Below are positions 33,506 to 41,706 of a stretch of 64,000 nt of DNA, piece after piece (the first letter of the stretch is position 1; every line of letters starts with the position of its first letter). The position numbers and the translations under genes were made by a program. The notes below the pieces were generated by a model, which saw only the letters and a list, made by a program, of their open reading frames with translations, made no database searches and had not been told where the DNA came from. The DNA is taken from positions 21,752-85,751 of the forward strand of contig NZ_BMZP01000020.1 of assembly GCF_014652855.1 (NCBI RefSeq), given 5' to 3'. Source of the stretch: Novosphingobium pokkalii (GTDB lineage: Bacteria > Pseudomonadota > Alphaproteobacteria > Sphingomonadales > Sphingomonadaceae).

Positions 33506-33532
33506 TCCTATTTGTGAGAAGGAGCTTTCGTT

Positions 33533-33859
33533 ATGAGCAAGACCCGGAACAAGTTTTCGCCTGAAGTCCGCGAACGCGCGGTGCGCATGGTTGGCGAGCA
33601 TCGCGCCGATTACGGCTCGGAGTGGGAGGCGATGACCTCGATCGCTGGCAAGATTGGCTGCACGGCCGAGACGCTGCGCCGCTGGTGCCGTGAGGAGGCG
33701 AGCCGACGAACGGCACCAGCGGCGCAGGCCGCCGATGATAAGGCTCGGCTCAAGCTGTTGGAACGCGAGGTCAAGGAATTGCGCCGCGCCAACGAGATCT
33801 TGCGCAAGGCTTCGGCATATTTTGCGCAGGCGGAGCTCGACCGCCAAGGCAAATGGTGA
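33533..33859 (+). CDS. IS3-family transposase OrfA (HTH protein)
   Basis: 108 residues, with AAGGAG upstream. The HTH (FSPEVRERAVRMVGEHRADY, IAGKIGCTAETLRRWCREEA as separate segments) is followed by a leucine-zipper-like helix (LKLLEREVKELRRANEILRKA), as in OrfA proteins. It overlaps OrfB by 7 bp in the -1 frame, so a fused OrfAB by frameshifting is possible, or simple coupling through ATGGTGATG. Confidence 0.92.
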   Translation: MSKTRNKFSPEVRERAVRMVGEHRADYGSEWEAMTSIAGKIGCTAETLRRWCREEASRRTAPAAQAADDKARLKLLEREVKELRRANEILRKASAYFAQAELDRQGKW

Positions 33860-34734
33860 TGTCGTTTATCGATGCGCACCGCGAGGAACTGGCAATCGCC
33901 CCGTCCTCCTACCATGAACATGCCCGGCGCTTGGCCGATCCCGGCAGGCGCCCCGCGCGTGCCCGCCGTGATGACGAGATCAAGGCGCAGATCAAGCGCG
34001 TCCACGAGGCCAGTTCCGGGCTCTACGGAGCGCGCAAGGTCTGGCACCAGTTGCTGCGCGATGGCGTGGCTGTTGCCCGGTGCACTGTGGAGCGCTTGAT
34101 GGCAGCCATGGGTCTGGCGGGTGTCCGGCGTGGCAAGACGACGATCACCACGCACAGCAATCCGAAAACCCCGTGCCCGCTGGATAAGGTCAATCGCGAA
34201 TTTCGCGTTGAACGGCCCAACGCATTGTGGGTGGTTGATTTTACCTACGTGCACACCTGGGCCGGCTTCGTCTACGTGGCCTTCGTGATCGACGCCTATG
34301 CCCGCCGGATCGTGGGCTGGAAGGTCAGCACCTCGGCTCCCGCCGGCTTCGTCTTGGATGCCTTGGAACAGGCGATCCATGCCCGCAGGCCGGGGCCGGA
34401 AGATGGCCTGATCCACCACAGCGACAGGGGTGTTCAATACCTTGCCATGAACTATACCCAGCGCCTGGCCGAGGCCAACCTCGTGCCATCGGTCGGCAGC
34501 ATCGGCGACAGTTATGACAACGCCCTGGCCGAGACGATCAATGGCCTCTACAAAACCGAGGTCATCTGGCGCCAGAGGTCATGGCCAAGCGCATCGGCAG
34601 TCGAGATGGCTACCCTGCGCTGGGTCGACTGGTACAACAATCAGCGCCTTTTCGGCCCCATCGGCTACATCCCACCCGCCGAGGCCGAGGCAAATTACTA
34701 TGCAGCCAGAGAGACCCTCGATATGGTTGCATGA
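33853..34734 (+). CDS. IS3-family transposase OrfB (DDE integrase)
   Basis: 293 residues. The DDE triad is readable: D in WVVDFTYVHT, D in HHSDRGVQY and E in ALAETINGLYKTE. The HTH_21 region (SGLYGARKVWHQLLRDG) lies in the N-terminal third. The protein is full length with no internal stop, so the element may still be active. Confidence 0.93.
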   Translation: MVMSFIDAHREELAIAPSSYHEHARRLADPGRRPARARRDDEIKAQIKRVHEASSGLYGARKVWHQLLRDGVAVARCTVERLMAAMGLAGVRRGKTTITTHSNPKTPCPLDKVNREFRVERPNALWVVDFTYVHTWAGFVYVAFVIDAYARRIVGWKVSTSAPAGFVLDALEQAIHARRPGPEDGLIHHSDRGVQYLAMNYTQRLAEANLVPSVGSIGDSYDNALAETINGLYKTEVIWRQRSWPSASAVEMATLRWVDWYNNQRLFGPIGYIPPAEAEANYYAARETLDMVA

Positions 34735-34747
34735 CTCAATTGAAAAT

Positions 34748-34773
34748 GCCTCCGGGAAAGCCGGGGCGGTTCA
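34748..34773 (-). repeat. Right terminal inverted repeat of the IS3-family element
   Basis: It pairs with 33480-33505. On the minus strand it reads TGAACCGCCCCGG and onward, close to the left end. Confidence 0.85.
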
Positions 34774-34924
34774 GGTGCCGGACGACTGGTTGCTGCAACC
34801 TCTCCGCCCACTGCTCGGCGACCTCTTCAGTTGACCCGGCAGTCAACGACCTTGCGCTCAAACCAGGGGCACTGGGTTGTCGCTTTCGGTTGGTGCAGGC
34901 AGTGATCACGAGTGTCAAAATCAA
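34774..34924 (-). pseudogene. 5' fragment of a minus-strand gene cut by the IS
   Basis: From a TTG at 34924 the minus strand reads about 50 protein-like codons (LTLVITACTNRKRQPSAPG, then STEEVAEQWAERL) before running into the right end of the IS. The amphipathic pattern and the motif ACTNRKR suggest a genuine, truncated protein. I cannot name the family. No continuation is found on the left side of the IS, so the rest has been lost. Confidence 0.4.
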
Positions 34925-34971
34925 TCTCAGCTACTTGATTGGCGCATTTTTCTTTAACGTGGCATGTCTAG

Positions 34972-35172
34972 AAAGGCCACATAAATGACAGCCACGGCGT
35001 CCGATTTCTCCACAAAAATGCAGAGCTACGCGTCGACGGCGTGATGGCATGGCCATCATATAAGTTGGCATCTGGTGCCGAGGTCGATCGCGTGAACATC
35101 GCCCCCGGCGAGGAGATATCTCAGCCCATGCTTGCAAAAGCTGAGCGGACTTGCATGATAGGCGGGCGATAA
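34972..35172 (+). pseudogene. Possible 3' remnant of an unknown gene before the transglycosylase
   Basis: An open frame after a TAG runs to the TAA at 35170-35172. It contains protein-like text (RFLHKNAELRVDGVMAWP, then GAEVDRVNIAPGEEISQP) but only a mid-frame GTG-ATG and no ribosome site. It may be the end of a gene truncated upstream. The remainder of 34774-35203 is non-coding leader with the conserved GCGATAACCGAAC block at 35166-35178. Confidence 0.25.
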
Positions 35173-35203
35173 CCGAACCCGCCCCCTTCAATGGGATTGG
35201 GTA

Positions 35204-35998
35204 ATGATTTTCAGATTTCTGCTGGCCGGCACTCTGTCGATGGCCATAGCTCCCGTAGCCTATGCTCAGCGGGTGAACTTACAGGCATTCAGCCCTGCGA
35301 ACGGTGATCTGATACCGTTTGTAATTCGAGTGACAGGATCATTCGCCGGAGACGCGCGGTCCAAACCCGAAGATTTCGGTGGATTGGCGGGCGATTTCGA
35401 AGTGCTCAGGTTGAAGATTCCCTTGGCTCAGGCTGATACCAGAGCGCACCACGTCCGGGCGTTAACCCTGAAAACCAACAGGGATAGGCCCGCCTTCCCC
35501 CGATCGCCTGTCGATACTACGCTTCAACAAAGCCAATGCGAAGACAGGCCCTACGTTCCCAGCCCTCACCTCTCGCGAGAAGCCGAGCGACGCCGCGCCA
35601 TATGGTATCCAGCCATGGCTCAGGCCGCTTGCGAAGCAGAAGTGCCTGTCCATCTCTTCGACGCCCTCATCATCCAGGAAAGTCGATACAACCCGGTGGC
35701 CGTCAGCCCAAAGGGCGCAACAGGTCTCACACAGCTCATGCCCACCAGCGCCCGTATCCTTGGCGTGCACAACATCCTTGACCCGCGCGAGAACATGCGT
35801 GGTGGTGCGCGCTATCTACGTGCCTTGCTTGATGAATTCGGCCGCTTCGATCTGGCTCTGGCCGCCTATAATGCTGGAGCAGGCCGCGTGCGTGCGACGG
35901 GCCGGGTGCCCCGCATCACTGAGACCATCCATTACGTCTCGAGCATTCTGGTGACAATGCAAAGGCAGCTTTCCGCGCCCATGCCACTCAGGGAATAG
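35204..35998 (+). CDS. Lytic transglycosylase associated with the conjugation system (VirB1/TrbN-like)
   Basis: 264 residues with a signal peptide (FRFLLAGTLSMAIAPVAYAQ). The SLT domain occupies the C-terminal 130 residues: catalytic E159 in IIQESRYNPVAV, then GATGLTQLMPTSARILGV and LALAAYNAGAGRV. It opens peptidoglycan for the transfer apparatus. It is upstream of the tra cluster and separated from it by two minus-strand regulators. A truncated second copy of its start lies at 33450. Confidence 0.9.
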   Translation: MIFRFLLAGTLSMAIAPVAYAQRVNLQAFSPANGDLIPFVIRVTGSFAGDARSKPEDFGGLAGDFEVLRLKIPLAQADTRAHHVRALTLKTNRDRPAFPRSPVDTTLQQSQCEDRPYVPSPHLSREAERRRAIWYPAMAQAACEAEVPVHLFDALIIQESRYNPVAVSPKGATGLTQLMPTSARILGVHNILDPRENMRGGARYLRALLDEFGRFDLALAAYNAGAGRVRATGRVPRITETIHYVSSILVTMQRQLSAPMPLRE

Positions 35999-36083
35999 CT
36001 CTGTCACCCCTCATTTCGTTGCGACTGCTGGCGACCCGAAGGGAATGCAGCCGTTTGCCCTTGCTGTGCGGGCCGAGGGGGTT

Positions 36084-36590
36084 TCAGAGCGTGGGGAGTT
36101 TCACGAACTCATCACGGCGCTGCCTGATCTGCTTCTGGTTGGTGACCAGTATCTCAGCGAGCCATGTCGTGAACTTCTCTTCGGCCGCCTCTGACAAAGG
36201 CTCCATCGGAAAATCCGCGCTGGCATCTACCTTCTTAAAAACGGGTGCCAGCATCCGGATGAGGATCTCCAGCACGGGCTCGTCATAGGCACTCCAATCA
36301 CCGATTACCTCAATGGCCATGACTGCCTTTGCGGCATCAATCCCGACGATAGCCGATAGCCGCTTGAGATCGACGAGGCGTAAAGGCTTCTGGCCGTCAA
36401 GCAGACGACCAAGCTGGCGGCGGCTCATCCCCGCCAATGAAGCGATTTCTGCCAATGACCGGCCATCGCGGTTAATTCGGTCCCGCAGCAAGGCGCAATG
36501 GCTCCCGGAAACCGGCGCGTCCGATAACACGGCGGCACCTTCTTGGGATACTAAAGTATAGTCAGTGGTTGGAGTGATGGGTTCAGTCAT
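36084..36590 (-). CDS. HTH-domain regulator in the transfer region
   Basis: 168 residues. An XRE-like HTH is seen at about residues 40-85 (RDGRSLAEIASLAGMSRRQL, then GRLLDGQKPLRLVDLKRLS). The C-terminal half is helical and charged, without a recognisable domain. It is transcribed away from the tra genes together with the next minus-strand gene and may repress transfer. Confidence 0.65.
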   Translation of the reverse strand: MTEPITPTTDYTLVSQEGAAVLSDAPVSGSHCALLRDRINRDGRSLAEIASLAGMSRRQLGRLLDGQKPLRLVDLKRLSAIVGIDAAKAVMAIEVIGDWSAYDEPVLEILIRMLAPVFKKVDASADFPMEPLSEAAEEKFTTWLAEILVTNQKQIRQRRDEFVKLPTL

Positions 36591-36677
36591 AATACTCCTC
36601 GGCGCGCTGCGGCGTTAACCAATACCGGCGCGGGAGGGTGACCTTTGTCAAGTTTCAGGCAAAGTCGTTGCTTTGGC

Positions 36678-37067
36678 TCAAAGACCCTCGTTGAGCACAT
36701 GGGCACAAGCGTTGATCGCCTCGATCACGCTGACCGATCGCCCGAGCTTACGGCCCGCATCGTCGCGAAAATCACGCAGCCGATCATTGATCCTGGAATC
36801 GATCCGGATGTTGATCGCGACCTCGCCAACCAGCGAATCGTGGTGACATATGGCATCCAAGTCACTCAAAGGTATATGGAATATCTCGCGCCTTGATGAG
36901 GAGAGCACCGTGGTCAGCAGGCGTCTGGGAGAGCAAAGCTCAAGCTCGCGCGAGGAGAGATTGTGCAGCGCCGAGCTGAGCGCCCGGAACGCCGCCGGGC
37001 TCATCTTCAAGCGATGCGCGGTCTGGGATCGCGGCTGATGACTATCCCCTGTCTGATCCTCTTTCAT
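36678..37067 (-). CDS. Ribbon-helix-helix-like regulator upstream of the tra operon
   Basis: 129 residues from the ATG at 37067 (GGGGG 6 bp upstream on the minus strand); a TTG at 37085 would add 6 residues. The C-terminal 45 residues (EVAINIRIDSRINDRLRDF, then GRSVSVIEAINACAHVL) have the beta-helix-helix rhythm of RHH proteins. An inverted repeat TTGACA-N7-TGTCAA overlaps its start (37067-37085) and two palindromes lie beyond, so autoregulation and control of the divergent pilin operon are likely. Confidence 0.6.
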   Translation of the reverse strand: MKEDQTGDSHQPRSQTAHRLKMSPAAFRALSSALHNLSSRELELCSPRRLLTTVLSSSRREIFHIPLSDLDAICHHDSLVGEVAINIRIDSRINDRLRDFRDDAGRKLGRSVSVIEAINACAHVLNEGL

Positions 37068-37116
37068 TGACAGCCCCCATGTCAAACTCCTGTTTCCTCA
37101 AGATTTCAGCCCAAAG

Positions 37117-37188
37117 ATGGGCGCTTTGCGCCCATTGATGTGCCAGTTCGAAACGGGCCCAGCTTCGTTTGCGCCCAATGCTGGGCGC
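37117..37188. promoter_or_regulatory. Paired palindromes upstream of the pilin gene (operators or oriT-like)
   Basis: Two inverted repeats share the same half-site: ATGGGCGC-TTT-GCGCCCAT (37117-37135) and GCGCCCA-ATGC-TGGGCGC (37171-37188). TTTGCGCCCA occurs in direct orientation in both. The cluster is in the 295-bp gap between the divergent RHH gene and the pilin gene. Repeated half-sites fit a dimeric RHH regulator; an origin-of-transfer role is possible. Confidence 0.65.
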
Positions 37189-37362
37189 TTGCGAAACCCC
37201 CTGTGGGCCGAATCAGTTCGAGCATAGGTCAGGACGCAGAAATTTACTTGATTTAGCGCCAATTTGGCGGGAGCCGACTTGTCGGTGAGTCCCCGTCTGG
37301 CGGAGCCTTCGGTTCGGCACAGGAAAGAAATCATTCCTGGCCCTCTCGAAAGGACTTACCCC

Positions 37363-37686
37363 ATGACGTCCCTTGCTCTGCCAGCGCCCAAACGCGCCTC
37401 GATCCCGCCCTATCTCGGCGTCGCTGTGGTGGCGGCCGCCATACTCGGCCCGGGCGCCGCCTTTGCCGGCACCGACACCTCGTTCAACACAGCGCTGACG
37501 CAGTTCACCAACTTCCTGTCCGGTTCGGGCGGCAAGGTGATCACTGTGCTGAGCCTGGCTGGCGGCATCGTCGGCCTGGCCTCCGGCCGCTTCTCGCTGG
37601 CGCAGGTTGCCGTGCCGGTCGGCACGGGCGTTGCTGCCGGCACCGGCGTGCCGATCGTCACTGCGATGGTCACCGCAACCATCTGA
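37363..37686 (+). CDS. traA: Conjugative pilin precursor (TraA/TrbC/VirB2-like)
   Basis: 107 residues from the ATG at 37363, with AAAGGA about 9 bp upstream. A long signal peptide ends AAFA-GTD (residue 35), leaving about 72 residues with two hydrophobic segments (VITVLSLAGGIVGLASG, GVPIVTAMVTATI) joined by a short polar loop, which is the pilin fold. It is the first gene of the transfer operon. An S26 peptidase encoded in the same operon may process or cyclise it. Confidence 0.83.
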   Translation: MTSLALPAPKRASIPPYLGVAVVAAAILGPGAAFAGTDTSFNTALTQFTNFLSGSGGKVITVLSLAGGIVGLASGRFSLAQVAVPVGTGVAAGTGVPIVTAMVTATI

Positions 37687-37778
37687 CGAGAAGGCCGGCT
37701 GCGCGGGAACCTTGCCCCTCCCAAAACCTCGCTCAGACCGGCCCGATCCCCCACAAACTCTTGTGACGGCGGGCAGCG

Positions 37779-38063
37779 ATGGAACGCTATGCGATACCCA
37801 AACATCTGGATGATCCCGAACTCATCGGGTTCTGGACGCTGGATGAGTTCCTGGTGATGGTCACCCCCTTCATCTGGGGCATTCTGGCTTCGCATATCGT
37901 CATCGGGCTGGTGTTCTCCACCGTGGCCTGGTTCGGTTATCGCAAACTCCGCGCCGGACGCTCGATGGCTTGGATCCTGCATTTTGGATACTGGCACCTT
38001 CCTGGCGAGTTTTTCGCCATGAAAAGCTTCCCGCCGTCCCATCTTCGCGTGCTGGCGGGCTGA
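37779..38063 (+). CDS. traL: F-type transfer protein TraL
   Basis: 94 residues. IPKHLDDPELIGFWTLDEF is the typical TraL opening, followed by two membrane segments. TraL is a small inner-membrane protein needed for pilus assembly. The stop is 1 bp before the traE ATG. Confidence 0.88.
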   Translation: MERYAIPKHLDDPELIGFWTLDEFLVMVTPFIWGILASHIVIGLVFSTVAWFGYRKLRAGRSMAWILHFGYWHLPGEFFAMKSFPPSHLRVLAG

Positions 38064-38064
38064 G

Positions 38065-38628
38065 ATGGACATCGATCTCGCCCACGACAAATCGCAAGGC
38101 ATCCTGCGCCAGCGCAACGGCCTCGCGCTGCTCTCGCTGGTTCTCGGCCTCATTGCGGTCGGCAGCGTGGTCTCTGCCGGCCACAAGGATCGCGAGGTCG
38201 TGCTGGTGCCGACCCTACGCACACCGCTCACGCTGACCAGCGCCAAGGTCTCGCCCGACTATCTTGAGATGGTGACCCGCGATGTGGCGATGGTCGCCCT
38301 CAACCGCTCTCCCCAAAGCCTGACCTACTGGATGGACTCCATCCTCGAGGTGACTGACGATCAGGCCCGCGGCGAGGTTAAGAAGGCGCTGATGAAGGTG
38401 GTGGCCGAGCAGCAGGGCTCGCAGATCACCCAATTTTTCACGCCCGATGCGATGCGGGTCGATCCCGACACGCTGACCAGCACGGTCGGCGGCACGCTGC
38501 ATACCGTCGTCGCCTCCAAAGAGGTGACTTCCGAGCATCGCACCTTCCGCTTCACCTGGACCTACAACGGCGTCTCCCTGAAGCTCAAAGGCTTCGGGAT
38601 GATCGCCAAGCCGGAGGAAACGCCATGA
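38065..38628 (+). CDS. traE: F-type transfer protein TraE
   Basis: 187 residues, with an N-terminal membrane anchor (LALLSLVLGLIAVGSVVSAG) and a periplasmic domain (LTSAKVSPDYLEMVTRDVA), as in TraE/VirB5-8-like proteins. Its TGA overlaps the traK start. It is part of the periplasmic pilus-assembly complex. Confidence 0.88.
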   Translation: MDIDLAHDKSQGILRQRNGLALLSLVLGLIAVGSVVSAGHKDREVVLVPTLRTPLTLTSAKVSPDYLEMVTRDVAMVALNRSPQSLTYWMDSILEVTDDQARGEVKKALMKVVAEQQGSQITQFFTPDAMRVDPDTLTSTVGGTLHTVVASKEVTSEHRTFRFTWTYNGVSLKLKGFGMIAKPEETP

Positions 38629-39467
38629 GTGGCCCATTCCCCGGCACCATCCCACAAGGGTTTTCCTTCATGGCCATTCTGGAATTGTCGGCAGGGGCAA
38701 GCCTTGCCCCGCGCCTTTGGTGGGCTGAGCGCGCCCTTGGCCTCGCCCTGATCGGCGTAGGCCTTGCGAGTGCGGCGCCCGCTTATGCCGACCAGACACT
38801 GCTGGTGGCCGACAATGGCACGGTCCATTGCGAGGCCTCGGCCAAAGATCTGACCCGCATTTCGCTTAAAGGTGACCAGTTCGCCTCGGTCTCCAAGGTG
38901 CAGGCGGCCAATCCGGCCGACGATTTTCAGGTGGTCAACGAGCCGCTGCGCGGGGACATCTACCTTTCCGTTGCGAATGGCTTTTCCAAGCCAACAATCT
39001 CCTTCTTCGGGACGACGCGCAAAGGCTTCGTCTACAAATTCATCTGCGCCGTGGGTGGCTCGGACGCGCGGCAGGTGTTTGTCGCCAATGCCGATGTCGA
39101 GCACCCGCGCCCGGTCGGCGAACAATGGCCCGCTAGCCTCTCGGCCCAGGATGCCTCGGCCCGCCTGATTGCGGCCATGTATGCCCAAAAGCCGATCGAA
39201 GGCTTCGACATCACCTGGCGCGCGCTGGTGCCGGTCAACATCGAGACGCTCGTCGTCCAGATGGTCGGGCAATATGTGGGGGCGTCCTACACCGGCAAGC
39301 TGCTCAAGATCACCAATCGCGGCCCCAAGCCCGTAGTACTGACCGAGGACAAGGTTGCGCCTGCCGACGCCATCGCAGTGAGCATCACCAACCCGCGTCT
39401 GGCCCCCGGTGAAGCAACCACGGCCTTCATTGTCCAGCGCAGCGTTGATGCGGGAGGTCAGCCATGA
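38625..39467 (+). CDS. traK: F-type transfer protein TraK (secretin-like)
   Basis: 280 residues. A signal peptide (ALIGVGLASAAPAYADQ) follows an N-terminal extension, so an internal start is possible. The mature part has the beta-rich pattern of TraK/VirB9 (VHCEASAKDLTRISLKGDQ, KGFVYKFICAV, LLKITNRGPKPVVLTED). TraK forms the outer-membrane core with TraV and TraB. The gene overlaps traB by 4 bp. Confidence 0.87.
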   Translation: MSGPFPGTIPQGFSFMAILELSAGASLAPRLWWAERALGLALIGVGLASAAPAYADQTLLVADNGTVHCEASAKDLTRISLKGDQFASVSKVQAANPADDFQVVNEPLRGDIYLSVANGFSKPTISFFGTTRKGFVYKFICAVGGSDARQVFVANADVEHPRPVGEQWPASLSAQDASARLIAAMYAQKPIEGFDITWRALVPVNIETLVVQMVGQYVGASYTGKLLKITNRGPKPVVLTEDKVAPADAIAVSITNPRLAPGEATTAFIVQRSVDAGGQP

Positions 39468-40816
39468 GCACGTCCACCACGCAAGGCAGTCCCGCCGCAA
39501 CAGCCCCCGGCACCGATGACCTCGCCCGCAATGCCGTCACTCGCCGCCGCCAGCAGGTCGCCATGTGGGGTCTGGGTGGAGTGCTGGTGATGGCGGGCAT
39601 GTGGTGGATTCTTGCCTCACCCACACCCCAGACGGGCAGCGCCGAGAAGAAGGACGATCCCAAGGCGATCAAGATCTCGACCGACGACATCGTCAACCGT
39701 TCGATGGCCGACAAGGAATGGATGGCCCTCTCGGAGAACCAGCTCAACACGCAGGGCAACCAGATCAAGACGCTGCAGGGTGATTCCGTCCGCCTCGACC
39801 AGCTCCAGAAACAGATCGAGGATCTGCAGGGCCAGAACCAGGCGCTCAAAACCGATGGATCGAAGGTTCTCTCGGCCTATCAGACTGAGAACGACCAGCT
39901 TCGCTCGCAGATTTCCGCGCTCTCGACCCAGATGCAGCGGGCGACCGCCGGGCCAAGCGCGCTGTATGGAACGGCCGCACCACCGACTTATAAGCGGTCC
40001 TCCTCGATTCCCAGCGGGTCGCCACTGGCGCAGCCCGCAGGTGATCCGGCCCACTCAGCTATTGATCCGGCCAGCGCGCCGCGTGCGAGCGAAGTGAAGC
40101 TGCTGTCCTTCGGCGGCGATACAGGCGGGACGGGGACGCGCATGGTGCCGGGCAAAACGACCCAGTTCACCGACAGCGAGAATTATCTGCCGCCCAATTC
40201 GATCGCGACCGCCAAAGTGGTGGTCGGCGTCGATGCCACGACCAACACCAAGAGCCAGACCGATCCGCTGCCCGTGGTGCTGCGCATCACCGGGCCAGCG
40301 CGCTCGGTCTATGCTCAAGGCAAGCTGCTCAAGACCAACATCGTGGGCTGCATGGTGAATGGCGCGGCGCTCGCCGATCTCTCGTCCGAGAAGGTCTATG
40401 TGAAGCTCCAGCGCATGACCTGCCCGCAACCGGGCGGCAAGGTCGCGGTGAGCGAGGTCAAGGGCTTCATCGCCTTTGGCGGCAAGACCGGCGTGCGCGG
40501 CCGCGTGGTCAATCGCTCGGGCAATCTGGTGGGTCAGGCCTTCATCGCCGGCGTGCTGGGTGGCTTCGGGCGCGGCTTCTCGACCAATTCCTCGGCCTAT
40601 CTGACTTCGCCAACGGTCAGCGTGAACGGCCAGCGCTCAACGCTTTCAACCTCGGACATCGCCCAGGGTGGACTTGGTCAGGGCGTCGCCCAGTCCGGCG
40701 ATATGGTCTCCAAATATCTGATCGAGCGGGCCGAGCAGTACCAGCCCGTCGTCGAAATGCCGACCGGCCTCGATGTCGAGGTGGTCTTCCTCGACGGCGT
40801 CTTCATCCACAATTGA
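39464..40816 (+). CDS. traB: F-type transfer protein TraB (VirB10-like)
   Basis: 450 residues. An N-terminal cytoplasmic tail, one membrane span (VAMWGLGGVLVMAGMWWIL) and a coiled coil (LDQLQKQIEDLQGQNQALK) precede the beta-barrel domain with the VirB10-type region (LPPNSIATAKVVVGVDA, FIAFGGKTGVRGRVVNRSG). TraB bridges the inner and outer membranes. Confidence 0.9.
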   Translation: MSTSTTQGSPAATAPGTDDLARNAVTRRRQQVAMWGLGGVLVMAGMWWILASPTPQTGSAEKKDDPKAIKISTDDIVNRSMADKEWMALSENQLNTQGNQIKTLQGDSVRLDQLQKQIEDLQGQNQALKTDGSKVLSAYQTENDQLRSQISALSTQMQRATAGPSALYGTAAPPTYKRSSSIPSGSPLAQPAGDPAHSAIDPASAPRASEVKLLSFGGDTGGTGTRMVPGKTTQFTDSENYLPPNSIATAKVVVGVDATTNTKSQTDPLPVVLRITGPARSVYAQGKLLKTNIVGCMVNGAALADLSSEKVYVKLQRMTCPQPGGKVAVSEVKGFIAFGGKTGVRGRVVNRSGNLVGQAFIAGVLGGFGRGFSTNSSAYLTSPTVSVNGQRSTLSTSDIAQGGLGQGVAQSGDMVSKYLIERAEQYQPVVEMPTGLDVEVVFLDGVFIHN

Positions 40817-40830
40817 AGGAAACCCCTCGC

Positions 40831-41703
40831 GTGTCTCACCGCCAATCACTTCTGCGCCTGTTGCCCATGCTCGGGCTTGTGCTGAGCACTTTACCGACCA
40901 TCGCCGAGGCCCGCGCCGCGACGGCAACGCGCGCTCGTCCTGCTCTGACGAGGGATGCGGCAGCGATGCGGGCTTTGACCCAGCGTCTTCCGCGCACCGC
41001 CGTCACCAAGGTCGATTGCGGCCAAATCCCCGGCATCTGCGAGGTGCAGGCAGGGACCAACCTCTTCTACATCGATCCCTCTGCCCGTTACCTCATCGTC
41101 GGACGGATCTATGACATGGAGACGCATCAAGATCTGACGGCCGCGCGCCTGCTCGCCATCAATCCCGATATGCTGGTCGGCGCCGCCGCGTCGGCAAAGG
41201 CGCAGGAGACCGACAGCGCGGGCCTCGCGCCATCACGTCCGCAGTCGGCATCGGGGGCCGCAGCGGCGCCGGCTCCCGCTCAAAAGGTGAGCCTTGCAAG
41301 CCTTCCAGCCAATGGAGCCATCGAATGGGGTAGTGGCAATGCCAGTGCGCCTAAAGTCACGGTCTTCAGCGACTTCCACTGCGGCTATTGCCGCGCGCTG
41401 CACCAGACCCTCAAGGCCATGGGTGTTCGCGTTACCGAGCGGCCGATCTCGATCCTCGGCACGCGGGCGATTTCAGAAGCCGTGATCTGCTCCGAGGACA
41501 AGGCTGCTGCGGTGGAGCGGGCCTATGGCGATCAGGAGGTCGCGAAACGCGCCTGCGACACCAGCGGCCTCGATGCCAACGAGGCCTTCGCCCGTGCCCA
41601 TGGTTTCACCGGCACGCCGGTGCTGGTCCGTGAGGATGGCGCTGTGTTGCTGGGTTTCCGCCCGCGTGAATTCCTCGAAAGCTGGCTCAAGGGGGGCGCC
41701 TGA
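40831..41703 (+). CDS. DsbC-like thiol:disulfide isomerase of the transfer system
   Basis: 290 residues from a GTG at 40831 (AAGGAAA upstream); a TTG at 40813 overlapping traB is an alternative. A signal peptide is followed by a DsbC-type dimerisation region (TKVDCGQIPGICEVQAG) and a thioredoxin fold with active site C184-G-Y-C187 (DFHCGYCRAL) and cis-Pro in GFTGTPVLV. It should keep Cys-rich TraN, TraU and TraH correctly folded. Confidence 0.85.
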   Translation: MSHRQSLLRLLPMLGLVLSTLPTIAEARAATATRARPALTRDAAAMRALTQRLPRTAVTKVDCGQIPGICEVQAGTNLFYIDPSARYLIVGRIYDMETHQDLTAARLLAINPDMLVGAAASAKAQETDSAGLAPSRPQSASGAAAAPAPAQKVSLASLPANGAIEWGSGNASAPKVTVFSDFHCGYCRALHQTLKAMGVRVTERPISILGTRAISEAVICSEDKAAAVERAYGDQEVAKRACDTSGLDANEAFARAHGFTGTPVLVREDGAVLLGFRPREFLESWLKGGA

Positions 41704-41706
41704 CCC

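Larger units (their letters stand above)
33480..34773 (+). mobile_element. IS3-family insertion sequence, 1,294 bp
   Basis: The element is bounded by 26-bp imperfect inverted repeats starting TGAACCG and ending CGGTTCA, and carries the two-ORF IS3 transposase. No target duplication is visible: the flanking bases are GCC on the left and GGT on the right. The left flank is a transglycosylase leader and the right flank is a fragment of an unrelated minus-strand gene. This fits an IS-mediated deletion or recombination. Confidence 0.88.

Noticed and set aside
33470..34782. Target-site duplication or longer inverted ends for the IS
   Set aside because: Outward extension gives only 6 of 8 matches and no direct repeat of 3-5 bp flanks the element.
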